Positions 1 through 13,800 of a DNA stretch of 64,000 nucleotides are shown piece after piece (the first letter of the stretch is position 1; each line of letters starts with the position of its first letter). The notes beneath the pieces were generated by a model. The model ran no database searches. It saw nothing but the letters and a program-made list of their open reading frames with translations, and was not told where the DNA came from. The stretch is from Trichoplax sp. H2 (Eukaryota; Placozoa; Uniplacotomia; Trichoplacea): NCBI GenBank assembly GCA_003344405.1, contig NOWV01000232.1, forward strand, positions 37,990 through 101,989. The letters are read 5' to 3'. The translations under genes and the position numbers were made by a program.

Positions 1-456
1 GTTGAAAGAACAGTTACAGCAGCATCAGCATCCAATGCCGGAACTGAAGTTTCAATCGAAGTAACATATGAACCAACGAAAGTAGGCGAAGTTAAAGCTA
101 TGTTAAACGTTTCTTCAGCCCAAGGAGGCGAATATGCTTTTCCACTGCATGGACAATGTTTACCATCGAAACCCCTTGGACCCTTTAATGTTAAAGCTGG
201 TACAACAACTAATATACCGTTTAAAAATATCTTTGGCCATACAACATATTCTATGTCAATTGATAATCCTGCATTCACTGTTAAATCTTCTGAGAATATT
301 AGAAGTAAAAAAACGCACAACATAATCGTTGGCTTTGATTCTGCTAATATTGGGTCATCAAAAACTCAAGTAGGAAAATTAATTATATGTTGTCCTCATC
401 CTAGCGGTAGTGGGACTGTGTCATGGACATTTTACCTTAAAGGCATTGTGCCATAG
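1..456 (+). CDS. HYDIN: HYDIN-like axonemal protein, C-terminal end (partial)
   Basis: An open frame runs from the first base of the window to a TAG at 454-456, giving 151 C-terminal residues; the rest of the gene lies upstream. The sequence has the beta-rich look of an ASH/MSP-like immunoglobulin fold, with the stretches PLGPFNVKAG, IPFKNIFGH, DNPAFTV and a final YLKGIVP. These match the extreme C-terminus of hydrocephalus-inducing protein as I remember it. HYDIN is a giant central-pair protein of motile cilia. The internal ATG at 100 is not the real start because the frame is open before it. It converges on CPSF1, with about 200 bp of AT-rich 3' sequence between the two stops. The family call is by recall; another ASH-domain cilium protein is the alternative. 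Confidence 0.8.
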   Translation, partial: VERTVTAASASNAGTEVSIEVTYEPTKVGEVKAMLNVSSAQGGEYAFPLHGQCLPSKPLGPFNVKAGTTTNIPFKNIFGHTTYSMSIDNPAFTVKSSENIRSKKTHNIIVGFDSANIGSSKTQVGKLIICCPHPSGSGTVSWTFYLKGIVP

Positions 457-655
457 CAATTTTAACTTTAACGGTGCATTTCTTACATCATATTTTTATT
501 GATTCTAATTAATAAGTGATATAAATAAATTTTAAACACCAACAACATAAAATAACTGTAAAGACACTATTTTAATTAAATCGTCGACAATTCCAACTTC
601 GTTAGATCATTGATGATCTACAAAAGGAAAAATAAAAAAATTAGTCATTAAAATT

Positions 656-3600
656 TTAATGTTGCTTTTGAAATCCCATATCGCTCATGAGATATTCATA
701 CTGTATAACCTGCTCAGGCGTAGACATTATTTGTTTAGCTAAATCCCTCCTTTCAACGAAGCCAAGATGGAAGTAACGTTTTAAGAGATCACCATCTAAT
801 ATATTTCTCATCGAATTTTGTAACTTTTTTTGATGAGATCGAAAAGTTCTAAAAAATAATATGTATGATAATAGATCACTTCATAATAATTTGTTTATTA
901 TGTTAGCATCTATATTTTTTATTAAAGATACCTAAAAGCTTTTTGGTTTAATCCAGCATTTTGCTCAAGATATATAGATAATTTCGCCTGTAAACTAAAC
1001 AAACGTCGATATTCTTTTTCATCTACCGGTAAAAGTAATCCAATACTACCATCAAGTGTACCTTGAATGAGAAATAGCATTTTATTAGGATTCAATTTTA
1101 CACAACTAGCTTACGTATGTAAATAAAAAGTAATATGCATACCAAACCAAGTTATGTGCTTATTCTCGTTCTGTCTTTGATTTAATGCCCGTACTTTGGT
1201 CCTGAAAAATGCATGTGCGTTACTTCCTGTTTGAATTTCAGCACGTCTAACTAAAAATTGACCGCCATGACTTTCAGGAGCTAAATCAATGAGAAAAACC
1301 CAATATAAAAGTTGAAATAGTATACATCATAGCAATAACTTTTACAAGCTGAATGTAAAGAACATTGTTTTTTACCTAAAGCTGAATGATGGAATAAAGA
1401 TATATTTTGTTCTGTATCGGATACTGTTACACGAGTTTATTACAACGTTAGATAAGAAACGTCACGATGATAACAAATTTTTTGGAAAATTCAAATGAAT
1501 TACCTACAAATCCTAACTGATTTTTATTTACATAAAAATTGGTATTAAATATTTCTAATTGATGGCGATCCTAGAATGAAATATAAGAAAAATTTGTAAA
1601 AACTACCAATGTGTTTGCTGCAATACATATAAAATTGATAAATATAATTGTCACTTACACGGCTTACTAGCGATAGCGTCCTATATTTAACCTTGCATCG
1701 AGTTGTGATAGCACAATGAATATTTTACGTAATGGTTATAATTAGCACAATTAAACATTGCAGAATAATAAACGAACGAAATATGAAAGCAATAAAACTT
1801 ACTTGAAATCGAAATAAAGAAATACTCTTTTGAATATCGGCCGCCAAAATAAAATTTCTAATGCTTACCAAGGAGTGTATATAAATTAGAGTATCGATAA
1901 ACGCCATACCGATAAGATCTTTATTATCCCGAAACTCCCATATATAAATCTTATGGGTTAAGAAAGATGAGATTCAATCGCTAAAATTATTAGACATTAA
2001 TTTCGAATACTGTAGCTGTGTTACCTTCTGACCAATACTCGTCACTAAGAAGCCCTCAACACATGTAATAGCGGTAACAGGACCTTTCTGTTCTTTGTCG
2101 TAATAGGTCTACAGTTTCGATAAATTTTGACAAGAACATTACCAAAGTAGATTTCAAACACTTGAAAAATTACTTGATAGCACCTTGATTTTGTTCTTTG
2201 TTAACGGTTTTCCAGGTTCAGGAACAACTTCAATAACGTCAAAAATTACAATCTATGATAGAATTGAATAAATAACTAAGTTGACAAACTGCAACTTCCA
2301 TCGCATTTATATATCAGAAGCTCTATTACCCGGCCACGGCAGGCAACCTCTTCGCCACAAACATTTGTTGTTCCAACAGCAATAAACTCTTTCAAACCGC
2401 TGACTGTTTCTTCACTCTTTAGTTTAACACTTTTAAGGCAAGTTACGTGTTCCCATTCTGCCATCTGAATTCTAATGCAATTTATGTGTATATTGCAGTA
2501 TTAATTGATCTGGAAATTTTTCAAAGTATTACTGTATTACTATTAACTAACTCTGCATCTGGAATAATCTCCCATGTTTCTGAGGTTATTAACTGTAAGC
2601 AAAATTTTTCGACTGGAGCGTGAATAAATCTGTCGCCTAAGGAAAACTGAACATTAGACTTTTATAGATGATATTGCAACTAAATTAGAAATTATAACAG
2701 TGCTAAGTATAAAAAATGGTGTTGAACATAGTAACTGTAAGACTTGCGATACCTTTTTCTACTGGAATAAACTCCTTATCTTCAGTTGTGATATGAGGCA
2801 TTTTCTCGCATACCGTCATCGTACTTGAAATAATCACGTAAGTTTTAGTGACAAAATGATGTGTAATAAAATGTAGGGTATTTCTTAATGGAACTTTATG
2901 AACCGGCCATGGACAATCATATGTAAAGCGTTGGTCTAACACACAGATTCTAAGATCTTCCTAAGTACGGTATAGTAATAGATTATTAGGATAATGTGAA
3001 GTCGAATTATATATTATAGGAAATCACGTACCTCACTGTTGAAATATAGAAAGCCGTTAGGGCAGTTTGCAATGTTAAATGGTGCAAAGCACTTAACATA
3101 TCCATCAACTACCATAGAGTGGATACAAAGTTCTCCACGCGATGTCATTAAAAGCCAATGCGGAAAATTTCCACAAATAAATACCTACATATTGACATTC
3201 TTTTAGTTTCATAACAACCATTTCTCTTCGCTAATCTATAACATTAATGAAACTATATTTCCTAAAATATACTCCATAAGTTAATCCATACCCCAGAATA
3301 GTTAGCAATATTTTCAAAGTATCTCAGTAAGGATCCAGTTCCTGGAAAGTTACAATCTCCATTACACAGGTACTCATATTTTATATTATTGCATAAGCTT
3401 CGTACGAACATAGCCGAATGAAATGTTTAAGCCTTATATAAGAGTATGAACCTAAAGTTGACAGTCCCATGCTGCCTCCAGCTGGAGCTCTAGTTTCTGT
3501 TAGCTGAATTTCATGAGGTACCTAATATCACGTAGATAAATTATTTATAGTTTATTATATGACACTTGTACTGATAGCTTAATTAGCAACATTATAGGTT

Positions 3601-6600
3601 AACCTTTCTAAATTTTAATCGCAACGTATTATTTATTTCTGTTGTTGACGGAAATGCTTCATAAATTATGATGTCTTGATCGATATGTGTCTATTGATAA
3701 TACGTGGTGGAGTCCAAAGTATTAATTGATTTTTAACAATTTAAAAATATTTTCAAAAAGTCACATAAAATACTTACTACAATCAAGATCTTTCTCTGTT
3801 CGTAGCCCATCCCAACCACCAAAATCTCATTAACGTGAGGCATATTACCAGTAGATCGAACGCCATCAGTATTACTAGTTGATTACAAGTAGAGAAGTTA
3901 ATAGCTTCTAGAATGCATACTGATCTAGCCTTTCTATATAGCTATTATTTTTATTTTTACCTGTAGCTATCTTCATCATCACTAGTAGCAGCTAATATCA
4001 AAGGAGCAAGAGCAAAGCCATTTACAGTATAAACTTTATCATAAGATGGAATTGAGTAGACCTAAATGTTATTATTAGAGAAGGCCGTTTTATAATTTTT
4101 CTATGTTTCAAATATGAAGTAATACTAATCCACGAGTAGGTTCAATACCTCTAGTTTTCCATTATCTAAACATAAGAATAACCAGTAGCTAACTTTTCGC
4201 TCCAAATTATCTGTGTAAGATCTGTAGAAAGTAGGTAAAAAATGTCAAGAGCCGGAAAGAATTATTATCGTTGAATAAATAGGCTCACGTCGATGCGACT
4301 GGTACATCATTTGGTTGAAGGTTAGTATCATTGACATCAAGATACAATAATTCATCATCGTCAATGGTAAATTTTCTAATTTGCATCAAATAAATGAGGA
4401 GGGAGATTTAGTTAGATTTAAGATGACGATAAAACTGTAAAGGTATTTACTATATAGCTACTAACTCATCTTCCATCAATTCTGCAGGTTCATTCGTTGG
4501 GCTTGGAGTACGTATTGATATACCATCAGAAACTGACATCCTACCATTGTTGTCTTGAAATAGGCAGCAAGCCGCTATTCTAGAATGCTGCAGAAATAGA
4601 CACACCAAGCAGTTCCTTTTAAAATAATTAAATAATGGAAGATGCAAAAATTTACACGGAACTTACATTTAGCGGAGTCGTGTTGACCAACTTTACTTGT
4701 TTTTCTCCGTTATCGCTTAATTCAAAAGCTAACATCATGATACTACCACCCTCTAACAACAGAGAAATGTAAGGATCTTGCAAGGAACAAAATACTATCG
4801 GGCTCTCATTTTCTAATTCTAATTGTTGTATCTTTTCTCCTACATTGTAATAATAGAATACGTAAGACCGCTAACAATGCACTTCAAAACGAAAATATTT
4901 TTAAGCCCTAACCTTTAGAGACGAGAATCACTTCGTAGGGTGTTACCTAATTCGTGCAAAACACATATTAAGTATCGTTATGACTTAGCGAATAACTTAA
5001 TAGTAATCTAGTATAGTTATTTGTATCATTTGTTGTACTTGAATAATGCAGTTGCCGTTGTCTAAATTGCCAGCAAATACAGTTTTCGTCTGAGTCAAAA
5101 ATCCAAGCTGTTCTACTTCGGTTATTTCTTTGCCCGTACGTAAAATCTATATACATATAATGTGAAAATTACAAAAGTGCCAATTATAATAAGAGTGATT
5201 ATTAAATTTTTTACCATGGTCAAATTGTCCCGGCTAATAATCAAAAATTTGTGAGTATTTTCAGTTTCAAAATCACCATCATTTTCATCGTTTAACTGGT
5301 AATGTAAAAATAGACAAAATATTGCAAATAAAAGAAATGATAAATGAATGTTGCATGCACCTGTAAACTGATACCTTAGTGTATATATTCGTTCTACTTA
5401 CTCGAATATCTTTTACAGTCCACATATCAACACATCCTGGTAAGTCGTAAGACGCAACAACTTGCGGCTTAATGCCTTTATTCAGTACCGACAAAGCACC
5501 ATTCTTATCATGACCAGAGCATATTACAACTTCTACATCGGACTCTTCTTGTACAAACTACATAAATAGTTGATTTCACATTTTTCAATCAAAATTCAAT
5601 AAAGGCTTTATCTTCATAATTAGTGTTTAAATCTTTCTTACTTCATCCTGTTGATACGATTTTCGAAGAATTGCATCCATTGATAATGATAATACGTCGG
5701 AATGGGAAGCAAAAGTACATTTCAAATGAGCAGTTACATACGTAAAAATATATCGTTTAAGTTACAGTAAAGGTATTTTATGCTTACAGTTGATATTTGA
5801 CCAATTGCTATACTTGCACACGGACCAACGTGGAGAATTCTGTCGCAAACCTGGAAATAATATGCTTAAGAAATGATTATCCCAGTACATTACTACGTTA
5901 CTGAACACTTTACAGATCATTAAATAACCTCAAAAGTATATGACCGCAAATAGGATTCTTTAGCAGTGCAACTGGTATGAGCACTATACAATTTCTCCAA
6001 TTCTTCATCTTCCTTTTCGTCGTCTACATATTACCAACAGAATATAATCAGTTCACCCAAAAAAATATTTTATAAATGCAAATTAAAGTTTCATTACCCG
6101 TTCGTAATTTCTTCGATGTTGGTTCATCAGTATCTTGCGTCTATCCAGTAGCATCGTGTAAAATGTGTAAAATGTTATGAAATGTTTGTATTTGAAGATC
6201 TAAAAATATTAGCAATTTCTAAGAAAAATAATTTTGTTCCTACTTCTGGAGTATTTGGCGCTAGATCAGCATCATCTATGAGATAAAATAATAAAAGCAG
6301 TTGTCATTATCCCAATAACAAGATTATAATGTAATTGTAAATTGCATATGTTACATCTTTCGACTAATTCCTCCGATGTTTTTTCGTGTTTTAATAATAG
6401 CGAATTAGCAAGCCGGGATCCTAGAAAAATAAGTTTGGGACCAATACTACAAATCTACAAAATTGAATTAAGACATTGAATAGTTTAACATTTCTTTGGT
6501 CAAGTAAACCGTAGTATATTAATTCATGAATTAATTAATTATTACGTACACAAGATGTGATTACACAGTTCACCGCCTTGCGAAAGTTGAATGATTTTAC

Positions 6601-8967
6601 ATTATACATAGCATCAGTGATTAAACTCAGGACAACTCTAAAAGTGGTTAAGAAATCAAGTAAATTGGTGATAAGAAAGAGTAATATTTTCGTTACGAGT
6701 CAATATTTGGAAATAAGCGTTACGCACAAATCACCATTCTTTAGACCGACAACGAGTTGATTATTATTTATGAAGGTAGCATGAGAACAGTCTAATGATA
6801 AAGTCATATCTTGGATACCTAGTTAGAATATATATAATGGCATAGCATGAGTGTCATTCTATTTTGATTACTAACATCTTAAGTTGTAAAGCATTAGATA
6901 CATCAGAATTTTCAATTAATGATGCATACGCATAGGAAAGGTGGTCGATTCATCGGTGATGCTATTAAGAGATTCTGCATATGGAGGTTTGCTTTGATTT
7001 AAGTGCAGCAAGCAATTAGCAGCAAATATCAGTACACCACCTGAAAAAATTTTTAGAATTTACCATTTTTCAAAAAGAAATTTTTAAACATACTCTATAT
7101 AGATATTACCTATAGGTCTTGGAACAGTAATTGCACCCAAACAGTCAAAGGGTAAGTTATTCAATGACCAAATAACAGGATGGACTTTATCAATAGTATT
7201 TAGTGATACAGCCAATATTGAACATGTATCTTGTCTAACGGCAACACGTCTGCAAGATAGTAAAGAAAATTTGCTATAATATGACCAATACATTAGGTTA
7301 TTAACTATTTGTTGCTTATAATACAAACTAGTAGTATATATTTTTACTTCACTATGTAATAATCATACTCTAAAAAAATTGAGCTTACCCAGACCATGTA
7401 CGAAGTATTTCACACAAGATTAATATTGTAGGTTCGTAATAACCTTCGAGAAAGCGAATATCGATAAGCCGACTAACTTTTTCGTTACCCAAATCGCGTA
7501 CATCAACAACATACGACGGCATCAAAGGATACTTGCCACTATATTTTCAAATCAATCCATTATATTAGAGTAAATTGAAAGGTATGACAAAACAGCTGAT
7601 GTTGTGTGTTGAATTCATACTCAAGACAAAAGTAGTACGCATACCTTGTATTTTTAGGATCAATTTGTACTTGCTGTTCTGCTGGTCCTCGATGTCGAAA
7701 AGGTAATATTGCAAGATGTACGTTACTGACAACCATGGCAGCACATCGATTATCAGGATCAACTCGAATGATAGGTATAGAAAGATTGCGAGAAAATCCG
7801 TTCTGAAATAGAGATAAGATTTTTAGAGTATATACTGTTGTCCATTAAATCATCCTTGAATAGTCCAATAGGAACTATACAATTGGACGTACCTTTAATT
7901 CGTCATCTTCGAATGTATGCAGTGATAACGTTGTTAAATTGCTATTATCAGCGTCATATTCTACAAGTGATAGCTATATGTGATAAAGTTGAGAAGATGT
8001 TTAGGATTTGTCATGGAATACTGTGTATGACAGTATCTTGTTACTGTACGAGCAACGAAGTAATCAAGTCATGACGATCATTGTCGTGGTATAAAAACGT
8101 TCATTAATAATTACCTTAGCATCGGCAAAACAAATAAATAGCGAATCACGATGATGATGTCGAAATCGTACAGATTCTATGCCATAAATTTTGCCATAAA
8201 AGGAATAGCTGGCTAGGAATTCTAATTCAGGATGGAGTTTATTGTCTGTGGAGTGAAAATACGGCATTACATTTTATGCTGTAGATCTCTTTTTAGCATA
8301 TACCGCCGTGGCAATGCTTTCAGTTAAATTACTTAGCAGCAGCACCTTTGTTAAGGTGATTGTCAGCATTATCACTTCTATTATCTAAATCGATGTCTTC
8401 TTGGTCCTAGAATAGGATAGAAACAAATATACTGTCTGTATCAGATTGATGTTACCAGGATAATATCATTAGTAGTACAATCTTGCAAGAGGTTATAGAT
8501 CGTAAACATGTTGATAGAGTTGATTTGAGCAAATTAGAAGAGTTGTGGCCTAAATTGACTAGACAATCGACATTGGCTATCTCTCAAGCTGATGTTGCGA
8601 TACAGTATAATGATCGTAAATAGTGTTTAATGAGAATAAAAATAGAAACTAATTTATTTATTGCCCTGAAATAGACCAGCATGCAATTACTACCTTAGTA
8701 CAACTAGATTAGTCAACATGCTAGTAGAATCGATCGAGCATCATCCACCGTGCAATCTAGTCATCTAGCTCTTGTCATTGTTGAAGCCTTGACAAGTCGA
8801 GTTGTAGGATTGTATTTATTCTATCGTCATACCTTAATGATATCATATACACGGATGCATGTTGGACCTGCTGTTAAAAGATTTAATCGATCCGAGGAAT
8901 AAAAATGGCAAGCTAAGCAATGATTAACAGCAGTTGGAGGATAACTTTCTTTATAGCAAGCGTACAT
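656..8967 (-). CDS. CPSF1: Cleavage and polyadenylation specificity factor subunit 1 (CPSF160)
   Basis: This is the scaffold subunit of the nuclear complex that binds the polyadenylation signal. The gene has roughly 35 small exons. Exon 1 (8833-8967) starts [14 protein letters not shown], like the family N-terminus MYAVYK..HPPT, and ends at a GTATGA donor. Exon 2 (from 8406 to about 8346 or 8376) is an acidic linker. Later exons are 8115-8245, 7893-7973, 7645-7802, 7389-7538, 7110-7249 ([18 protein letters not shown]), 6930-7040 and about 5403-5556 ([20 protein letters not shown]). The penultimate exon, at about 930-1080, contains [20 protein letters not shown]. The last exon, 656-795, contains [15 protein letters not shown] and stops at 656-658. 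Order and spacing follow the whole family (about 1,400 residues), so the gene looks complete with three beta-propellers. Exact ends of several middle exons and the exon 2 donor are uncertain. It is divergent from OPLAH. Confidence 0.93.
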
Positions 8968-9076
8968 GATGATGCCGACATTAAAACGCTTCAAGACGGA
9001 GACTCTCGATTGCGCAGGAATGAGCTATCGAGTTAACCATGCACCGAGGATGCAGTCGGATAGCAGGTCTGGTGAC

Positions 9077-9830
9077 GATTGTACTGTACACTGTAGGGTA
9101 TGTACAGTACGTACAGTACAGTACAGTACAGTACTGTACTGTGTTCTACAGTACTTCCACTGTAGTCATCTTTTGTTAGTTTCTATGGTAGTTTTCCAAT
9201 ACAGAGCCAAAAGCGCTGTCTCCTTCGATACTGTACTAGTTGTACAGTACAGCACACAGCATACATAGTACACTGTACTGTAGTCTACGATACTTAGCAT
9301 TATAACCAGGACTGTACACTGTAACAACCGTGTCGCAGGTTCGTACAACTCAGCTAGCATGTTACCAGTAGAGGTGTCGCCAGCATACAGTAGTCCAGGT
9401 ACAGTACAGTACTGTACTGTATACTGTACACAGTAATACAGAGCCAAAAGCGTTGTCTCTACTTCGATACTGTACCAGTTGTACAATGTACAGTACAGTA
9501 CAGTACAGTACAGTAGGCCACAATACTTAACACTGTGAAACATGACTGTACTGTACTGTACACTGTACAATCGTGTTACCGGTTCGTACTGTGCTGTACA
9601 GTACAACTCAGCTCTCCTTCGATACAGTACTGTACTGTACAGTACTGTACTATAGACCACAATACTTAACACTGTAAACAGGACTGTACACTGTAACAAC
9701 CGTGTTGCAGGTTCGTTACCGTTCGTACAACTCAGCTAGCATACTGTACAGTAGTACCGGTAGAGGTGTCGCCAGCATAGTCCAGGTACAGTACAGTACT
9801 GTACACTGTACTGTACTGTACTCTGGCCAA
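9077..9830. repeat. GTACA/TGTAC palindromic array in 237-bp tandem units
   Basis: This stretch is dominated by runs of the pentanucleotide GTACA and its complement TGTAC, which meet head to head and form many perfect palindromes. It also holds a longer period. AGAGCCAAAAGCG recurs at 9203 and 9440, a spacing of 237 bp. The phrase built on CAATACTTAACACTGT recurs near 9284, 9521 and 9660, and GAGGTGTCGCCAGCAT near 9370 and 9765. I read this as about three copies of a 237-bp unit, the last shortened by roughly 100 bp. Long open frames rich in VQYST residues come from translating the repeat and are not genes. The array lies between the divergent CPSF1 and OPLAH starts. Confidence 0.9.
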
Positions 9831-10857
9831 ATTCCCAACAGCATCTCCCTGACTGTCACCAATATCGCGCAAGCGTACGGTTGATCTGGCATAACTGTAG
9901 AGGTATAGTATAGTACAGGAAAATGCCTCCAATGGGGCCCTACATTTAGTTTTTCTCTTCGCTCTATTAGATCAAAATATGAAAAAGTAATATACAAATG
10001 CTGCTCAGCTACAGGGCTCCAGTTACCGGCTACAAACCCTCCCAATAGCATTGTCTTGTCATCTACCAATTTATAGTTTGAACCTCCTCGCAATTTTAGC
10101 TAGCTTGCTTCTAACTTTTTTTCCACTTATGAATGAAATTGATCGCTAGTACGTACTGTAAAGGTAAAGACAGGGACAGGGGCAAACGCTGAAATTCTGC
10201 TGTTATGCAGTAGATTATACAGTCGAGGGATCCAGATTATAAGAAATGTATCATAATGTTAGCTAGACACTTCCATAGACACTTCCATAGGAGTGTCTAG
10301 CAAGTGTCTAGCTTAGGAAACCATTTTTTATATTCTGAATCCCTCCACTCTACAGTATACTGTATATATAGATATAGATGTACTCGTACATACTGCTAAA
10401 ATGAGTCAGTGATGAATGAGCAAAAATCAAAATGAATGCTAGGAGAAATCTTCATACAGTATCGCCAGATGCAATTACTGTACAGTACAGTAGCGTATAG
10501 TTGTTCGTATACTATACTATATCCTAAGTAGGTGATGCTGTCCTGGTACAGTATGCTGTACAATGATTCCCGCGTATCGTAATCATTCTTATACTTAACT
10601 GTATATTGAACTAAATGTAAAATCAATTTCTTGGGGAGAGAGTTGAGAAAAAGTGGAAAAAAAACATTTCTTGACACTTTTATAGTATTGCAGTGGATCG
10701 ATCCAGATCATTCAGTATCAGTACTGTACTCTAATCTTATTCATTGGCTCAAAATTGATCATCTTGCTTGGCCTTTCCAGCGTAAATTAATTTATTCATT
10801 GTGATTGGATTTTATTTTCATTGATTGTAAAGGGACAGCAACACTTATATTGCAATC
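9831..10857. other. Intergenic region upstream of OPLAH
   Basis: No gene is recognised here. It holds scattered single GTACAGTAC copies (near 10480, 10550 and 10720), the hairpin annotated at 10261-10313 and AT-rich sequence. It should contain the OPLAH promoter; no TATA or other core element could be assigned with confidence. Confidence 0.6.
10261..10313. repeat. Hairpin-forming inverted repeat
   Basis: A perfect 12-bp inverted repeat, AGCTAGACACTT and its complement AAGTGTCTAGCT, flanks a 29-bp centre. The centre contains a further copy, AGACACT/AGTGTCT, so the element can fold into a long, slightly interrupted stem. A direct repeat CTTCCATAG is nested inside. No coding potential is seen. 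It could be the remnant of a small MITE-like element, but no target duplication is obvious. Confidence 0.75.
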
Positions 10858-13800
10858 ATGACAACGGGAAAATATCGATTTGCAATTGATCGAGGTGGAA
10901 CATTTACTGATATCTATGCCGAATGCCCTGCAGGTAAAATTACTACTATGAAATTACTCTCAGTTGATTCTGCATACAAAGATGCTCCTACCGAAGGTAT
11001 CAGAAGAATATTGCAACAGGTGCATAGAAAGTAAAGGATGAAATAGTGATCACATTTATGTTGATGCCATGTAGCCTAGCATTCATGATACCAATGGACT
11101 TTTGTGATACTGTATCTATATTATTTGTATATAGCATGAAGGCTATGATATCGATCCAGGTCAACCAATCAATACACAGAAGATTGAGTGGATTCGAATG
11201 GGAACAACGGTGGCTACCAATGCCTTGTTGGAAAGGAAGGGCAAAAGAATGGCTTTAGTTATTAATCGTGGATTTCGTCATCTGTTACACATTGGTAGTC
11301 AAGCTAGACCTCAAATTTTTGACTTGGTAATAGACTTAGGCGGATAATGTGCAATCAATTTTTATTTCATTGTAGCCGTATTAGCCACTGTATCAATTTC
11401 TGTCATAAATAGATTACACTGCAAGTAGACAAATAAAAAGGATTAGATGTCATTGGAACACCATAACATTTATAGATTGTATCATTGATTACTACGTTCA
11501 TAGCATATTAGATGGGTAAAGAAAAAATAATGGTTGCTATTAGTCCTACTACTATCATATTACCAATCCAATGAGGTCGTAGCATTCCTTAAACTTCAGA
11601 GTTGTACTAGTCTCGACTCTATAATTAAGTTACTTCTTAATGAACGAGCACAGTCTTGTAGGTAGTTTGAAGCCCAATTATCTTACTTCACAGAAAGCAA
11701 TTTTCAGGCGTTTTCTCGTTTAGTAAATTGACTGTTTTCTAACATTCTTTTACTTTGACAATATCAGAAAATTGAATGCCCTACTAACCTTTATGAAGAT
11801 ATCGTTGAAGTGGATGAAAGAGTTGTACTAGATAGGCAGGATTGCTGTCTGGAGTGGTTGAAAAATAAACCTACTGTTGTAGGTAAAACCAATGAAAAGG
11901 TTCGTTATACAGGCAGTCTATTCATGTACAATTGAATTGTAAAACTAGATACTTGTTACCATCATAGTATCACAATTGATATCGAAATCTGTAGGATTTT
12001 TATCGCTAGCCTTTACTGTATTTTCCTTTTTAGTAGTGCTCAATGCTAGGGTATTATTTGGTAGCTTCATATTTCGCCTAAAGTACAGTAGTACACACCT
12101 TCTTTTTATAATAATATGTATATCCTTGACAAGAGAATGAATGCTGGATACACTAAATTAATCACCTATTCCTCTTTGATATCTATAGCTTAAAATAGTT
12201 AAAGCCATTAATGAAGAAGAGCTTAAAAGTGATTTACAGGTATAACCATGTAACTTAACTTTACCGGATGGATTCTTCATATCTCATATCTATAAAGATT
12301 TCAGTTATATGGTATCTTAACATTAACAATGCCATTCTATAGGTGTTTAACAGATATTTACAGTCAGACTGAATATTTTGCTTTATGCATATTCCTTTAT
12401 AGAAAGTACTAGATAAAGGAATTTCTAGCCTAGCTGTTGTCCTCTTACATTCTTACACGTAATGAGCATCTTATCTGTGACTTATAAATCAACTTGCAGG
12501 TAGTGCAGACTGATTATATGTTGTTTACAAATTTAGCTTCGATGAACATGAGCGAAGAATTGGTAAAATTGCTCAACAAATGGGATTTGAACATGTTTCG
12601 CTTTCGTCTGAAGTTATGCCAATGTTACGAGCTGTACCAAGAGGATACACTGGTACGTACTATATTGGTTTTTATTGTCTACATTGTAGTTAATCTTAAA
12701 GCTGATTTGTATTATTAATTCTTACCATAAATTTAAAAACACGATTATTTCTATATTGAATTTAGCTTGTGTGGATGCTTATTTGACACCCTGCATCGAC
12801 GAATATATTCGAAATTTCACTTCTGGATTTGATGAAGGGTTAAAAGTAAAATGCGATATTACATGTGTATTTGTTAGATTTTTGTAGGACAGAATAACTG
12901 TACAAATGTGTAGTGCACTTATTCTATAATTTAACTATTACTCTTATGTTACTTAATAGAACGTAAGAGTACTCTTTATGCAATCTGATGGTGGTCTAAC
13001 ACCGGTCGACAAGTAAGTTTGCAACTATTTCTTTAATTATCGTAGTAGTAATTGTTATATGTATCCAACAAAAACAAAAGTCTACTTATGGATTTAATAC
13101 ATTTACTTTTATTATGGTAAAATGTTGTCGAATTTAATAGTGATGATACTATATTTAGGTTTATTGGCTCGAGAGCTATTGTATCTGGACCTGCTGGAGG
13201 AGTGGTAGGTGGCTAGGTGTTGATAGAGAAAATTATTTATGCAAATTTAATATGCCGTAAGGATGTATGAGCACAGTATAAGATGTAAGTTAGGATATTA
13301 AATTTCTGCTAAGGTTGGGTATGCGGTGACATCATATGATAGTGAAACAGAAGTACCAGTAATTGGCTTCGATATGGGAGGTTAGTTGTCATTCTACTTT
13401 TACGTCGCGAAGTGCGTGTGTTATCAAGAAGGCCTATACGCTTGTGATTTAAAATGCAGGTACATCTACTGACGTATCAAGATATGCTGGAATAACTGAG
13501 CATGTTTTTGAAACGACCATTGCAGGAGTTACTATACAAGCACCGCAAGTATTTTTTATTTTTATTATCGAATTTAATAAATTATGGCGTAAAAAGCATC
13601 TCTTCGGAATTATAGCTAGATATAAACACTGTTGCTGCTGGAGGAGGATCGAAACTATTTCTGATTTCTGGGGTTCTTACTGTTGGTCCAGAATCTGCCG
13701 GAGCTAATCCTGGTCCGGCTTGTTACGGTAGAGGTAAGAATATATTATTTTTGATCCGATAACTTTCTAGCATATTTTTCGCAATATATTTATCAAGTTT

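Noticed and set aside
8064-8267. CPSF1 starting at the ATG at 8267 (MPYFHSTDN).
   Set aside because: An acceptor (CCACAG) lies just inside, and two upstream exons restore the conserved N-terminal 65 residues starting at 8967.
8312-8623. A plus-strand two-exon gene model ([14 protein letters not shown] joined to [20 protein letters not shown]) ending at a TAG near 8623.
   Set aside because: It overlaps CPSF1 exon 2 on the other strand and lies in CPSF1 intron 1. The CPSF1 exons have clear family support, whereas this model has none.
8689-8901. A plus-strand frame containing [20 protein letters not shown].
   Set aside because: It is the antisense of CPSF1 exon 1 (8833-8967), which encodes the conserved family N-terminus.
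9166-9699. Long open frames rich in Y, S, T, V and Q at 9166-9699, 28036-28274 and 62473-62793.
   Set aside because: They are translations of the GTACA/TGTAC repeat, which lacks stops in several frames, and have no protein character.
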